A stretch of 64,000 nucleotides of DNA, taken from contig NC_089312.1 in the NCBI RefSeq assembly GCF_036669915.1, positions 19,719,817 through 19,783,816 on the forward strand, in the 5' to 3' direction. This DNA comes from Pocillopora verrucosa (lineage: Eukaryota > Cnidaria > Anthozoa > Scleractinia > Pocilloporidae). The translations under genes and the position numbers were made by a program. Shown one piece after another: positions 1-10,054 of the stretch (its first letter is position 1; each line of letters begins with the position of its first letter). A model generated the notes under the pieces. That model made no database searches. It saw only the letters and a list, made by a program, of their open reading frames with translations, and was not told the origin of the DNA.

Positions 1-717
1 AAATGATGTGCAATTATGTGCGGTTGAAAAATTGTGATCAAAATACACCAAGATAACTTGTTTCATTTTCTCTCAATTCGTGAGCCGGCGGCACGCAACA
101 AATCCTGCGATCTGATAGGTGACGGGAGTGAGAGGTATTCTCCCATCCGTTACGTGATGAGTCACCATGAACATCCCTTGTTTCGTTGCAATCAGTTTTC
201 ATAGATGAACTCGCTTGTTACGGAAATGTTTGCAATTTAGGACCCCCGTTGTGAAAAAGAAGAGTGCACTATTCCCACTAAGTTTCGCATCTTGAAACTT
301 CGGATGAGCAATGGAATCAAAACGTCTTAAAGAGACAAAACAATGTTGGAGTAAAAAAATTTTCGGTGCAAAAGCACTCATTATTTACAAACTGTGCGCA
401 TTTCAAAACCGTCCTCGAATGCTGCATTTAGCCAACTCTAGGATGTGTCATTCCTGCTTAATTCCGTAATTCATACTTCATCTACTCAAATCCCAGCCCA
501 ACCTTTAAAAAAAATGCAACCTAATGTACACATAATTAAGTCAGTGGAACCGAAAGTTTTTAAATCAATGTCGCTTACTACGAAATACATTTTTTTTTGC
601 ACGCGGAAATGTATGATGATGAGATTACATACATTATACATTCATACTTACTAAAAGGTGGGAAAACAATGCAAAGTTGAACATTATGGGATAATCAGTA
701 AGTCAGTTATGATTATC
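1..717. other. Intergenic, nothing recognised
   Basis: AT-rich sequence. The open frames here are short, lack splice context and resemble no family I know. I see no RNA gene or repeat in it. Confidence 0.5.
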
Positions 718-721
718 ATGA

Positions 722-1312
722 TAGGTCAGTCGGTCAGTCACTCTGTCAATCAGCCAGTCAGCCAGTTAGTCTGTCGGTAAGACAGTCAATCAGTCAGTCA
801 GTTGATGAGCCAATCAGCTAACCAGCCAGTCAGTCTGTCAGCCAATCAGCCTGCCAATCAGTCAATTGACAATTTGTAAGTCAGTCAATCAGTCAGTCAG
901 CCAGTCTACCAGCCAGCCAGTCAGTCAATTGGTCAGTCATTCAGCACATCAGTCAGTCAATCAAGCAGTCAGCCAGTCTACCAGCCAGCCAGTCAGTCAG
1001 TCAGTCACTCAATCAATCAGTCAGTCAGTCAGCTAGTCTACCAGCCAGCCAGTCAGTCAGTCAGTCAGCCAGTCAGTCAATCACTCAATCAATCAGTCAG
1101 TCAGCTAGCCAGCCAGCCAGTCAGTCAATTGCAATAAGCCTACAAGCCAGTCAGTAAACCAACCAAGCAGCCAGTCCAGTTGGCTGGTCAGTCAGTTGGT
1201 AGGTTAGTCAGTCAGTCAGTCAATAAGTCTCACATTCAGTCAGACAGCCACCATCTGGCCACTCAGTCAGTTTTTGTCATTCAACCAGCTAGGCAGCCAG
1301 CCAGTCATGATC
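722..1312. repeat. Degenerate CAGT/CAAT tetranucleotide minisatellite
   Basis: About 590 bp are built almost entirely from CAGT units with frequent variants (CAAT, CAGC, CTGT). Longer sub-phrases such as CAGTCTACCAGCCAGCCAGT recur three times, so higher-order units of roughly 60-70 bp have been copied within the array. No coding frame runs through it. Confidence 0.95.
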
Positions 1313-2159
1313 TGACAGCTAAGAAAAAAGTTAGCCAATAATACTGTTACAAGCTTCTTATTCTAGTTAATCATTTATTTTGTTTGCTACTGCAAACATT
1401 TTACCATTATTTTGTTATAAATGATTACCTAATCTGATGTGATGATATGATGCATACACTGGAAATGGTATTTAAAAAATGTCCATCACCCTCATTCCTA
1501 TAATACAATCTCCTCAGCAATAAACACCAAACGTACCAGATTGCATGGAATGTAAAGCCACTACAGCTAAGACACCTCACAAAAAATTGGGTTTAAAGGA
1601 AAATCAGCAAATCATAACCATAATAATTTCTCATATGATTGATCAATCATTTAATTAATCACTTACCATATGATTTATTTAATGTATTAATGAAAAGCAA
1701 TCCCTGTTTGCCACTTAAAACTCAACCAATCTATATACTATTCTGGACATTACATCTAGAGCTAAGTCTGTTCTTAAACTTACACTCCATATCATTTTTC
1801 ATCAAGCTATTCTTTGGCTTTTTTGGCAATTGTATCATGGGTTTAAGTGTCAATAGTATGTATACAATATGCCATGAATTTTTTTGAGGTAGCACAAATG
1901 TAGTTGTTACAATGTCAATCTCTGTCATATTTCCAGCTCCTAGACAAATAAACTAAGGTGTTGTAAAATAAGCTCTTTAAACTGGCCCAGTTGTATAATA
2001 GTTCTACAATTTCATCTCTGTAATGGTATATGAAATAAAAAAATCATGCTCTGTATCCCTTCACATAAAAAGCAGGACACATAATTACAGAAAACAGCCA
2101 GTAACAATTAAAAAATAATGATGATAATATAAAACTTTTCATTCATAGTGCTCAAAAGA
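1313..2159. other. Intergenic, nothing recognised
   Basis: AT-rich, no supportable exon. Two open frames on opposite strands overlap around 1640-1930, but neither resembles a protein family and neither has splice sites in keeping with an exon. Confidence 0.45.
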
Positions 2160-2620
2160 TGAGTCATTCACACACATCAATGTAAAAGGGATTTGAAGAC
2201 ATTGACTGATGCATAAGTTAAAATATCTAGCAAGGTAAACCATTCCATAGTCTTTGTGCAGCAACTGAGAAAGCCCTGTTCCCAAAAGGTTTTCAAGTGG
2301 GTCTTGGAAATTTTAAAAGATACTTATTGGAAACCTAAGACTTCTAGAGGGCATATAAGGGACCAATAGATGACTGAGATATGCAGGTGCTAGATAATTC
2401 AAACTTTAGCATGTAAGCAATAGAGTTACAAAATAATTTGCTGCTTTACAGGCAGCCAGTGTAAGTCTATCAAAACTGGACTTGTGTGCACAGCCCTTGG
2501 CTGTTTATTATCATGATTAAGTTTGGATATAACATGTGCTGTCGTTAGTTGAAAGAGTGTGCTCCATGAGAGTATAGAGCAAAGAGCTGAGCTAAAAACT
2601 GTCACACCATCTGCCAAATT
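2160..2620 (-). pseudogene. Decayed 3' end of a non-LTR retrotransposon ORF2
   Basis: Reading the minus strand, the frames contain, in order, LHWLPVKQQIIL (about 2480-2430), then APAYLSHLLVPYMPSRSLRF, then FGNRAFSVAAQRLWNGLP (about 2290-2235). These three blocks are the usual C-terminal landmarks of CR1/Jockey-like reverse transcriptase ORFs. They sit in different frames and are separated by stops, so the copy is dead. The matching reverse-transcriptase core lies upstream on the same strand at 3636-3878. The family assignment rests on motif recognition only. Confidence 0.8.
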
Positions 2621-2749
2621 GTACTATGTTCGACCTTTCTTAGGACTTCTCTCTAGCTTTTTTTTGTGAATTGAAAGTGAAACTTTGGAACAAGTGAGCT
2701 GCCAAGTAGCAACAGAAGAACCAAACAAAGGTTTGTAAACATGCCAGGT

Positions 2750-3190
2750 ACCAGTTTGTTTTCTAATTGTCATGTGAAAAAACTTGTGTGTTTTTATGAG
2801 CCACAATTTGGCCCAATTTCATTAAAAATTTCACCTTCAGATTCTATATTAGAAACTAAAGAAAACTTCAGGAAAAAGTGTTAAATTTGACCTGCTGAAC
2901 TATTTCAGTTTGTAAACTATTACAGAAAGTGAACTTTGATGGTTTTATGAAATTTGATGGTTGACATTTTTGACAGCTGTAGTTTTGTAAAGCCAATCAG
3001 ATTATTTGAACCATTCCAACAGGGTCCTGATTGGCTTATTGTAGCATGCTTTATGAGAGTATAGAGCATACTGATGACACTGTTGTTTGCTTTGAAAATT
3101 GAAAGTAATGCGTGGGGAATTTAGTGGATTCTTCATTATGAAAAAAATAGAGAAGCCTTGATTGTGCTCTGTTCTGATGTAAAGCACCTA
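2750..3190. repeat. Dispersed repeat, copy 1 (inverted copy at 54290-54730)
   Basis: This stretch matches the reverse complement of 54290-54730 over about 440 bp with scattered changes and small indels. Shared landmarks include the complement of AATTGTGGCTCATAAAAACA, and GAGAGTATAGAGCAT. It lies inside the decayed retrotransposon between the 3' blocks and the RT core, so it is probably a later insertion. I did not find terminal repeats, and it has no long frame. Confidence 0.8.
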
Positions 3191-3635
3191 GGAAGCAGCT
3201 TCTTTCATGCTCTAGCCACTTCTGTGTGCTTTACAACAGAAAAGAGCACGTCTCTCTTTGTTACACAAGGCATGCAGCGCAGTTTTTTTTTAATGCACTA
3301 AAGCTTTTGAATCAGCTACTTTGGTGAACCAATGAGCAGTGAATTACAATTGTTTAAATGACAAGTAACACTTTGAACAATACCAGAGTAAGATCAAATA
3401 TAAGTCAAATTGGTTGATATGATGTCCATACAATTAGAGCTAAAATTGTAGGTAAGGATTAAAACTATTCTCTGTTTTCTATGTTAGAGAGTTTACACAG
3501 GTGTAAGTTAAAAAAAGCAACCAATATAAAGCAACTTTCTCAAGACTCTACTTGAGATTTCTTTCAATTTTTAAAAACTTCTTTTCCAAAATTTGAGTTG
3601 CCAAATTCAGGTTGCAGTTTATCTTCGAGTGCAGC

Positions 3636-3878
3636 TTATCTGCCAGTGTTTACAACAACAATATCTAAAATTACATAATTATAGTCTCTGACTAAAGCAG
3701 TCTCAACAATACGTTGATAGAAAGATCTCATAAAGACAAGTTCAATCAAATGTGAAGCTACCACTTTTTCAGTAAGTTCAGACATAAGCATGAAGTTGGA
3801 AATGGGAAGGAAGTTAGCAAAGGCCTCAAAAGCAGGTTTTAATTGTTTGTAAGATGTAATGATTTGAAGCTGTACCAA
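3636..3878 (-). pseudogene. Reverse transcriptase core fragment of a non-LTR retrotransposon
   Basis: The 80-codon frame contains LPISNFMLMSELTEKVVASH followed by IVETALVRDYNYVILDI. This is the NYRPISNL..SKL.EKVVA..L ... STETALVRV..DIL stretch found at the fingers/palm entry of CR1/L2-like reverse transcriptases, with several substitutions and a short loss in the middle. No catalytic FADD box is visible and the frame closes quickly, so it is a fossil. With the block at 2160-2620 it marks one broken element of at least 1.7 kb on the minus strand. Confidence 0.75.
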
Positions 3879-4972
3879 GGCATTAGAAGGTAAAACAACG
3901 GAAAAGAATACAGCCTTTCATTGGGATCATCAGGGGAGGGGGCATTTCGTGACGCCAAACCCCGAAGTATCACCTCAAATGTTCACGGAAAGTGACCGAA
4001 GGATCTACCGAATGAGTTTCTACCCCATACGAAAAAACTACATTGAAATTCACGCCTGAAAAAGCTCCTATCACAACAACACCACATGTCCAGAGGTACC
4101 CAGAATGAAATTTGCAGCAATCTCCTTCGCAAAATATTTCACCCATTTTGAGCCAGCTTAGCCAATAACATTAAATATTAGACAGATAAAATGATGAAAA
4201 AAAACCTGTGGTTTTTTTAAGATTTCTTTACTTACCTCTTGCTGACAAGTTGACATCTGGCATGTACTTGGGAAACATGGTCTTCATTTCTATGTTTTGC
4301 GGCCTCTCTTCCTTCCATCTTATTTCTAAACATCACTGAGCGATAGAAAGTTGCAGAGAAGCTGAGGGGCTATTCAGTTCCGAGCCTTGTGCTGAAGCAA
4401 ACTATAATTTCCCCGCAGTTACCACAACATCTACTGCCAATTTCGACGGCCATGTCCCACCATATTGGATTCAACCATTCCTAACGAGTGAACGCGCACG
4501 TTTCACAAACAACAATGCACGAAAACGCGGGAAATTGCAGATACAGCGCGGAAACACGTAAGTTTTTACGCACTTTCGAGGAAGAGGCTCCCGTCATGTA
4601 GGTCATCTAATATTTTCATCACATTTCTTAACACACGACTACTTACTCAAGACAGGCAAGGAAGAGGGTTCAACATTTATTAAGTTTCCAAGTCAAGAAT
4701 ATTCGCCGTTTTGATCTTTCAGACTTCATGTGGAAAAACGGTTATTTTTTTATAGTAATTGTGATATTTTTAAATACTTCCTTTGGATCCAAAAACTGCG
4801 ATTTTGTTGATCAATAAATTCGAATGATCCAATCAGGAATTAGATTTTATATTGAACGAAATATTCAAGAAGAAGGATAATGGATAATTTTTGTAAGAAG
4901 TACATTTGTACCGGCGGCAAATTCAACGGAAGGAAATGAATAACAAACAGACCCACGTAGTAATTTCTTCCG
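3879..4972. other. Intergenic, nothing recognised
   Basis: I see no supportable coding exon. A run near 4430-4560 is somewhat more GC-rich than its surroundings but has no frame of interest. Confidence 0.4.
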
Positions 4973-5024
4973 TTTCCTTTCAGCCAAGCGGGATTTGAAT
5001 GACTCCCGCTTGGCTGAAAGGAAA
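4973..5024. repeat. Perfect 21-bp inverted repeat with 10-nt loop
   Basis: The arms 4973-4993 and 5004-5024 are exact reverse complements (left arm begins TTTCCTTTCAGCCAAGCGGG), separated by a 10-nt loop at 4994-5003. It lies about 930 bp upstream of the opsin start at 5954. It could be the core of a very short fold-back element or a small-RNA hairpin. The sequence alone does not decide. Confidence 0.95.
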
Positions 5025-5953
5025 TAAAAGATCGCTCCGTAAGCCTGTTTGAAAGCAAACAACACCTACTGAAACTAAAACGAAAAATATTACAAGGCAC
5101 GATCGCAAATTAAAACAACAGTAATATTGTTTTACTTTGTTTTGCTTTCTTTTTTTACCTGCGATCGAGTGCTCTCCTTTAGGGAGAAGGCGATGAGAAT
5201 AAGGTGAAAGAAGGTAGCAAGAAACGTATAAAAGACTTGCGGTCCCGAAAGGTTAAGATTTATTTCGTTGGTTTTAGTTAAGGGCAATTATTTTGAAAGA
5301 AGTCGAGGGCGAGAAGCTATTCAAGCTTCATGAAAGATAGCCTCAACTACGAGATGAACATCATTGGTAAGGCATATCAATAACATCCGATATCATTATC
5401 TTGTTGAAACTTTTCACCGTATAATATCGATACCTTAACCATGAAGGAGTAGATAGTTCTTGTTGATCCATTTGTAAAACCCACAGGAAGAAAAATAAAT
5501 GAGTTTTCAATTACTAGAAGTTCTTGTAAAAAATTTGGAATGATTTGTATCAGTTCAGAATTCGCCAGATGAAAAATAGACGCGGGGTCTACGAGACAAT
5601 TATGTATGCAGTTTGGTCCGGTTATTTTAAACATCGCATTAAGACGGTCAGGGAGTAAATTAAAGATCCTCAGCAACCTTGTCTCAAGATTTCGAGGTTG
5701 CCTATATTTGGTGAAACGTCTTCAGTGTCAAGCTAAAAGTATTATGACTTAGTCGTTCTGGGATAAGAGCATCAGATCTCACTGTTATCTAAGTTCGACT
5801 TCCATCATCCAATCAGATCATCCCAACAGAAATAGCAGCTGCTCTTAGTGTCATTAAATCCGAACTCTGACCCATGAACGTTCTGCCATTACGGAAGCAA
5901 TTGTGACAACCATTTATCTTTCATCTCCTTCAACTGCAATTTACGCTGCAAAG
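5025..5953. other. Opsin upstream region
   Basis: There is no second gene here. A 99-codon minus-strand frame (5377-5676) looks like chance. The opsin promoter must lie in or before this stretch; I could not single out a TATA box or a recognised operator. Confidence 0.4.
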
Positions 5954-6859
5954 ATGGTTGACACAATTTACATCGCTTTTGCCGTTGCGTCTGCGGTTAT
6001 CTTTATTCCAGGTGTGGTTTTAAACTTCCTCATCTGCCTGGTGTTTTACAAAAACGAACAATTTCGCACTCCACCGAACGTGTTCATCGCAAGTGTCGCC
6101 GCAAGTGATCTGCTTTATTCAGCGACCACATTACCACTTCTCATTGTTACAAACGCCTATGGGAGATGGATTTATGGAGAAAAAGGTTGCAAAGCAGCTG
6201 CATTTATTACGGCTTTTTCAGGGCTGGTCTCAATGATGCATTTGGCAGCTGCTTCATACGAGCGATACACCGTTTTAGCGTTTCCTCTTACAAGCCGCAC
6301 AACTATCACCTTTCAAAAAGCTGTCCGTATTTCAGTTGCACTATGGTCGTATTCCCTGTTCTGGAGTGTTATGCCCCTGTGTGGATGGTCAGGGTATGCA
6401 CAGGAGGGTGTTGGCACAAGTTGTGCCTTGAGGTGGAGGTCGAGTCAAAAAATTGATTTGACCTTCAATATTTGCCTAATATTCGCCAGCTATCTATTGC
6501 CTGTGTGCGTAATGGGCTTTTCATATTTTAAATGCTGCAAAGAAATTGTTGCGGGAACAAGAAGGGCAAAAATCATTTGGGGAAAGTCGTCGAACTTCAC
6601 AAGAAAAGCTACTGAAGTAAAACACAAGATGCTCATCCTTTTTGGAATAATGACCGTGGCATTTATCATGGCCTGGACTCCATATGCAACAGTTTCGCTT
6701 ATATCGATGATTGGTGGACCCTACGTCATCAGTGACGTGACAGCATCTATCCCAGCATATCTTGCTAAATCATCATATTGTATCAACCCGATAATTTACG
6801 TTTTTCGGAACAAGAGATTGAGGCGGCAGATCAAATGCATTATACGGAGTGCGAGGTAG
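5954..6859 (+). CDS. Cnidarian opsin, single exon
   Basis: A seven-helix retinal photoreceptor of 301 residues, expected in the plasma membrane. Diagnostic residues are present: Lys272 in IPAYLAKSS (the Schiff-base lysine, bovine Lys296), the disulphide pair Cys79/Cys157, Glu151 in the second extracellular loop (bovine Glu181 position), ERY at 103-105, Trp241 in AWTPY, and NPIIY at 278-282 followed by NKR. The bovine Glu113 position is Ala82, so Glu151 is the likely counterion, as in many invertebrate and cnidarian opsins. An open frame extends back to a GTG at 5903, but ATG 5954 has a good context (AAGATGG) and aligns with the start of the second opsin. The C-terminal tail is very short, with few phosphorylation sites. 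The opsin subgroup (ASO or cnidopsin) cannot be decided without a tree. Confidence 0.93.
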   Translation: MVDTIYIAFAVASAVIFIPGVVLNFLICLVFYKNEQFRTPPNVFIASVAASDLLYSATTLPLLIVTNAYGRWIYGEKGCKAAAFITAFSGLVSMMHLAAASYERYTVLAFPLTSRTTITFQKAVRISVALWSYSLFWSVMPLCGWSGYAQEGVGTSCALRWRSSQKIDLTFNICLIFASYLLPVCVMGFSYFKCCKEIVAGTRRAKIIWGKSSNFTRKATEVKHKMLILFGIMTVAFIMAWTPYATVSLISMIGGPYVISDVTASIPAYLAKSSYCINPIIYVFRNKRLRRQIKCIIRSAR

Positions 6860-7160
6860 TGTAGTGACAATTAATCATTGGTTCGCATTTATTGGTAAGG
6901 CTGAAAGGTCTTTGGCACAGGTACAACAGCCCTAGGGCGATACCAAAATACCACTCGAAAGAAAATTTTAGAACAATCCCGACAAATAGGAGCCGCTGCC
7001 CCATGGTCGCCCTCCACATCCTCCCCCTATGTTCGGCAATGAAGAAGGATCATGCTGGTTTGATTGGTCCCGCATATAAGCACTAGAATAACCACAGCCT
7101 TACTGGAATTAACGTCCGCATGTTCCATTTTGAGCTAGAGGAAATTCTTTTGAGATTAAG
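6860..7160. other. Opsin 3' flank
   Basis: I see no gene. No close AATAAA follows the opsin stop codon, so the poly(A) site is unclear. Confidence 0.4.
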
Positions 7161-7162
7161 GA

Positions 7163-7690
7163 CAAGTACAGATATAATAATAATAATAATACTTTATTCT
7201 AATACATATATGTATACACGATACACGATGAATACACGACACATATTTGAAAAGGTGGACCGTGAGGTTATCCCTATAAAAGGTCCCCTAACTGAACTTT
7301 AAAAATATTAAAAAATATAAAAAACGCGCGTAAAAATCATTAGTGCAGGTACAAAATGGTACAGTAAGAATGATATTTAAAATGAAAATATATACAATTA
7401 AAATATGAGCTTCTGTGTCAATAAATCTTCATCCATCTTTTTAAGCCTTTTTTAAGTTTGTTTGCGCTAATTTCGTCAGTGAAGAGATGTTTTGACAAAC
7501 CGTTCCAGTCTTTGACGATTCTCACGAAGAAGGAGTACTCAAGGGAGTTAACTTTAGCTAATTTAGTTTGTATTTTGTATGGATGGTTGGCTCTAGTTTT
7601 TTTACCTCTACAAAACTCGAAATAGTCATCAAAGTCTAGGCCTTTACATATGTGTCCCGTGTAAAGCTGCGGTGACTGGGTCTTTATCTG
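7163..7690 (-). pseudogene. 5'-truncated non-LTR retrotransposon, 3' end with (TAA)n tail
   Basis: On the minus strand a continuous frame of about 85 codons ends at the stop codon 7418-7420. It contains TGHICKGLDFDDYFEF, then NSLEYSFFVRIVKDWNGLS, then LKKGLKRWMKIY. The pattern (F.R....W..L followed by a short K/R-rich C-terminus) is the classic end of a LINE ORF2. About 230 bp of 3' UTR follow, and the element ends in a (TAA)n run at 7173-7192 on the plus strand, a typical 3' tail for these elements. Upstream the frame meets a stop near 7690, as expected for a truncated or old insertion. This frame is far better preserved than the element at 2160-3878, so it is likely a younger or different family. 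Confidence 0.85.
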
Positions 7691-10054
7691 GCTTCAACAC
7701 TTTCCAATGCGCCAATACAGATTAACATTTCGATTGAATCATCAAAGCAAAATGTGCCACGCACTGTTACAGTATGGTGACAACAGCTCGGACAAATTTA
7801 CAAACTTTACCGTTGGGACAAAACTGAAAAACGTGTCTGTTTTTCGTCTCTCTTACTCTTACTCCTGTATGTTAGAGTCTAAAAGGACAAATATGCTTAG
7901 TTTCTTCCATCAGTTTGACGTGTTGTTGTACGGACTGTCGGCAAGTAGACTGGCAGCTAAACCGGACGGGAACTTTAAAGTTAAAATACAACAGGCCTTG
8001 TCACCTTATTTGCACACGGGCATAGCTTTATTTTTTTAACGTTTCGATCATTTTTAGACTGGAAAAAAAGAGATTATTAGTTTCAGGTAAGGTTAACCTA
8101 CTTTGCTTGTACTGCAAGTGTTTGAAATCTAGGGAAGTATCTCAAAACACTGAATTAGTGAGCTCGGCTACAAGCACGACTTTGAATGGTGATATGCATG
8201 CTTTTTGACGTCTCCATTTAATGAAGGCCAACTTGTTTCACTCAATTTCAGTCCTATATGGATATTTTCCACATAAACAGGAAGTAATATGAAAAACAAC
8301 TGTATTACATGAAAGTAGCGATCAATAAGCAATAGTATAATGCTGACAGACTTTCATCAGAAAATGAAACGCGCGTTATCTGCGGCTGTTTATGTCGTAA
8401 GATCAATAAACAATGTTGGATTAATGACGCTTTTAGACAAAACAATAAGGCAAACAGTCAACGAAGAGTGTATGAGGTCATAACCTTTTAACTCCGACAA
8501 TAATTTATGGTGAGATGATCCGGCGGTCAAGTTACAATAAACAATAGAGCTTGCATGTTAATTTTTCGTTGTCATCGTCAACCGTCTTTTCAGCGCGAAG
8601 TCGCTCACAAGACTCCATAGTAATCCACCATTTGGACTGATTCTAGGTCACCTTTCCCCCCCTATAATAGATGTACTAACGGTAACGAAGAGTCATATTG
8701 AAATCTAACTCGTGAGAAATATTTAAGATATCTCTCTGAAATGCAGAATAAGATAAAGATAAGTTTACAACTTTTAATGAAAATTATCTGTCTCTATTAG
8801 AGACTAAAGCAGAGGAAGATAAGATACAAGCATTCCTAAACAAGGTTCATTTAATTCCGAAAGCATACTTCTTCACTGATTAAATCTGATCTTGTGCCCA
8901 CCCACAAGAGAAAATTTGCGTAGCTCCTTCTATGTTTAATGGTCATGTTTGAAGATATGGAGGTCAGTGCTGTTTACACTTGCCTTGAGTCAGATATCAC
9001 CAGCGAAACTTTATAGTAAGACAAAGATTTATTTTATCGAAGGTTATCGTTATCATTGTCTCACGGTAGGCGCACGTAGACTTAATCTTGAAGCATCATG
9101 CGAAAAAAATTACGGGCGTCCCGTAGCCTAGTCAACTGTTTTTGCGGTTCGTCTATGCATTTTCATTTTTGATCTGAAACGCGCCTATATGATGTCACAT
9201 TGGAACTCAGTAATGAAATCTGTAAAGATAATAAAAACTTTACGCAGGCTAAAGTGGCTCATATTGTTTGTTAAACTCTCATGAAAATACGACTAATCAC
9301 GACTACGACTACAATATATGTACAGTTTATACGATAATATGTAAGAAAGATAATAGAATATAATAAGCATGGAGGTTCATATAGCATTATGATCATAAAA
9401 TGTAAGTGAAGAAAAGTACAGATTTATAGTAAACTTAGCTTTGCTATTTCAAAAACATAATTGACGAGTCGTTGGAAACTATAATAAAATCGGGAAAGCA
9501 CTTAGAGAGCGAAGACACAGTTTAAGGGCTCGGAACTATTATTGCGTTCTTCAAATGCTGTAGTATTCTTGTCCCTGAAAACGAATCATTTCTCTTAAAG
9601 AGTGAGGCCTCCTCTCCTCGGGGCTTTAACCAATGCTAAGACGACAGAGGACTCTGGCGCCTTAGGATTTACTTAAGAGTCTTACACTTTCCCCTTACTG
9701 ACGTTTGAGAATATGGTGCTAGGATGTTGTATCATCATAAATTACACTTTTTTTTCTTGAAAAATGGAGCCGTCTAAGACACCACAAGCCCCCCGCCACC
9801 CCCCCGTGTGTTCTTGGAAAAAACACCCCTCTTATGTAGTACCTCCCATCAGGGGGGAAGCAGCATTTTCCAGAAAAATAAAGAGGTAAGCTTTCACTAG
9901 CTTGTTATTGACATTTCAATTATTGTCAAAACGAGGTATCGGCTCTCGTGCGACTAAAGCCCCCCCTCTCTCTAACTTCGCCCTCGTATGTTGATTTTTT
10001 GCCTTTACAAAGCCAAAAAAAGATCATTATGTACACATCCCTAAATAAATTTAC
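7691..10054. other. Intergenic, no supportable gene
   Basis: About 2.4 kb between the LINE fragment and the GPCR. A 110-codon frame at 7707-8039 has no family likeness and no splice context. There are short C-rich runs near 9790. I see no RNA gene. Confidence 0.45.

Noticed and set aside
722-1312. CRISPR-like spaced repeats
   Set aside because: The spacing is irregular, units are tetranucleotides, and the genome is eukaryotic; it is a minisatellite.
5377-5676. 99-codon minus-strand frame
   Set aside because: No domain, no membrane pattern or splice context; likely chance in AT-rich DNA.
5903-5953. N-terminal extension of the first opsin
   Set aside because: It starts at GTG, and the next ATG (5954) has a good context and matches the second opsin's start.
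7707-8039. 110-codon plus-strand frame
   Set aside because: No family likeness, no splice sites of quality and low-complexity composition.
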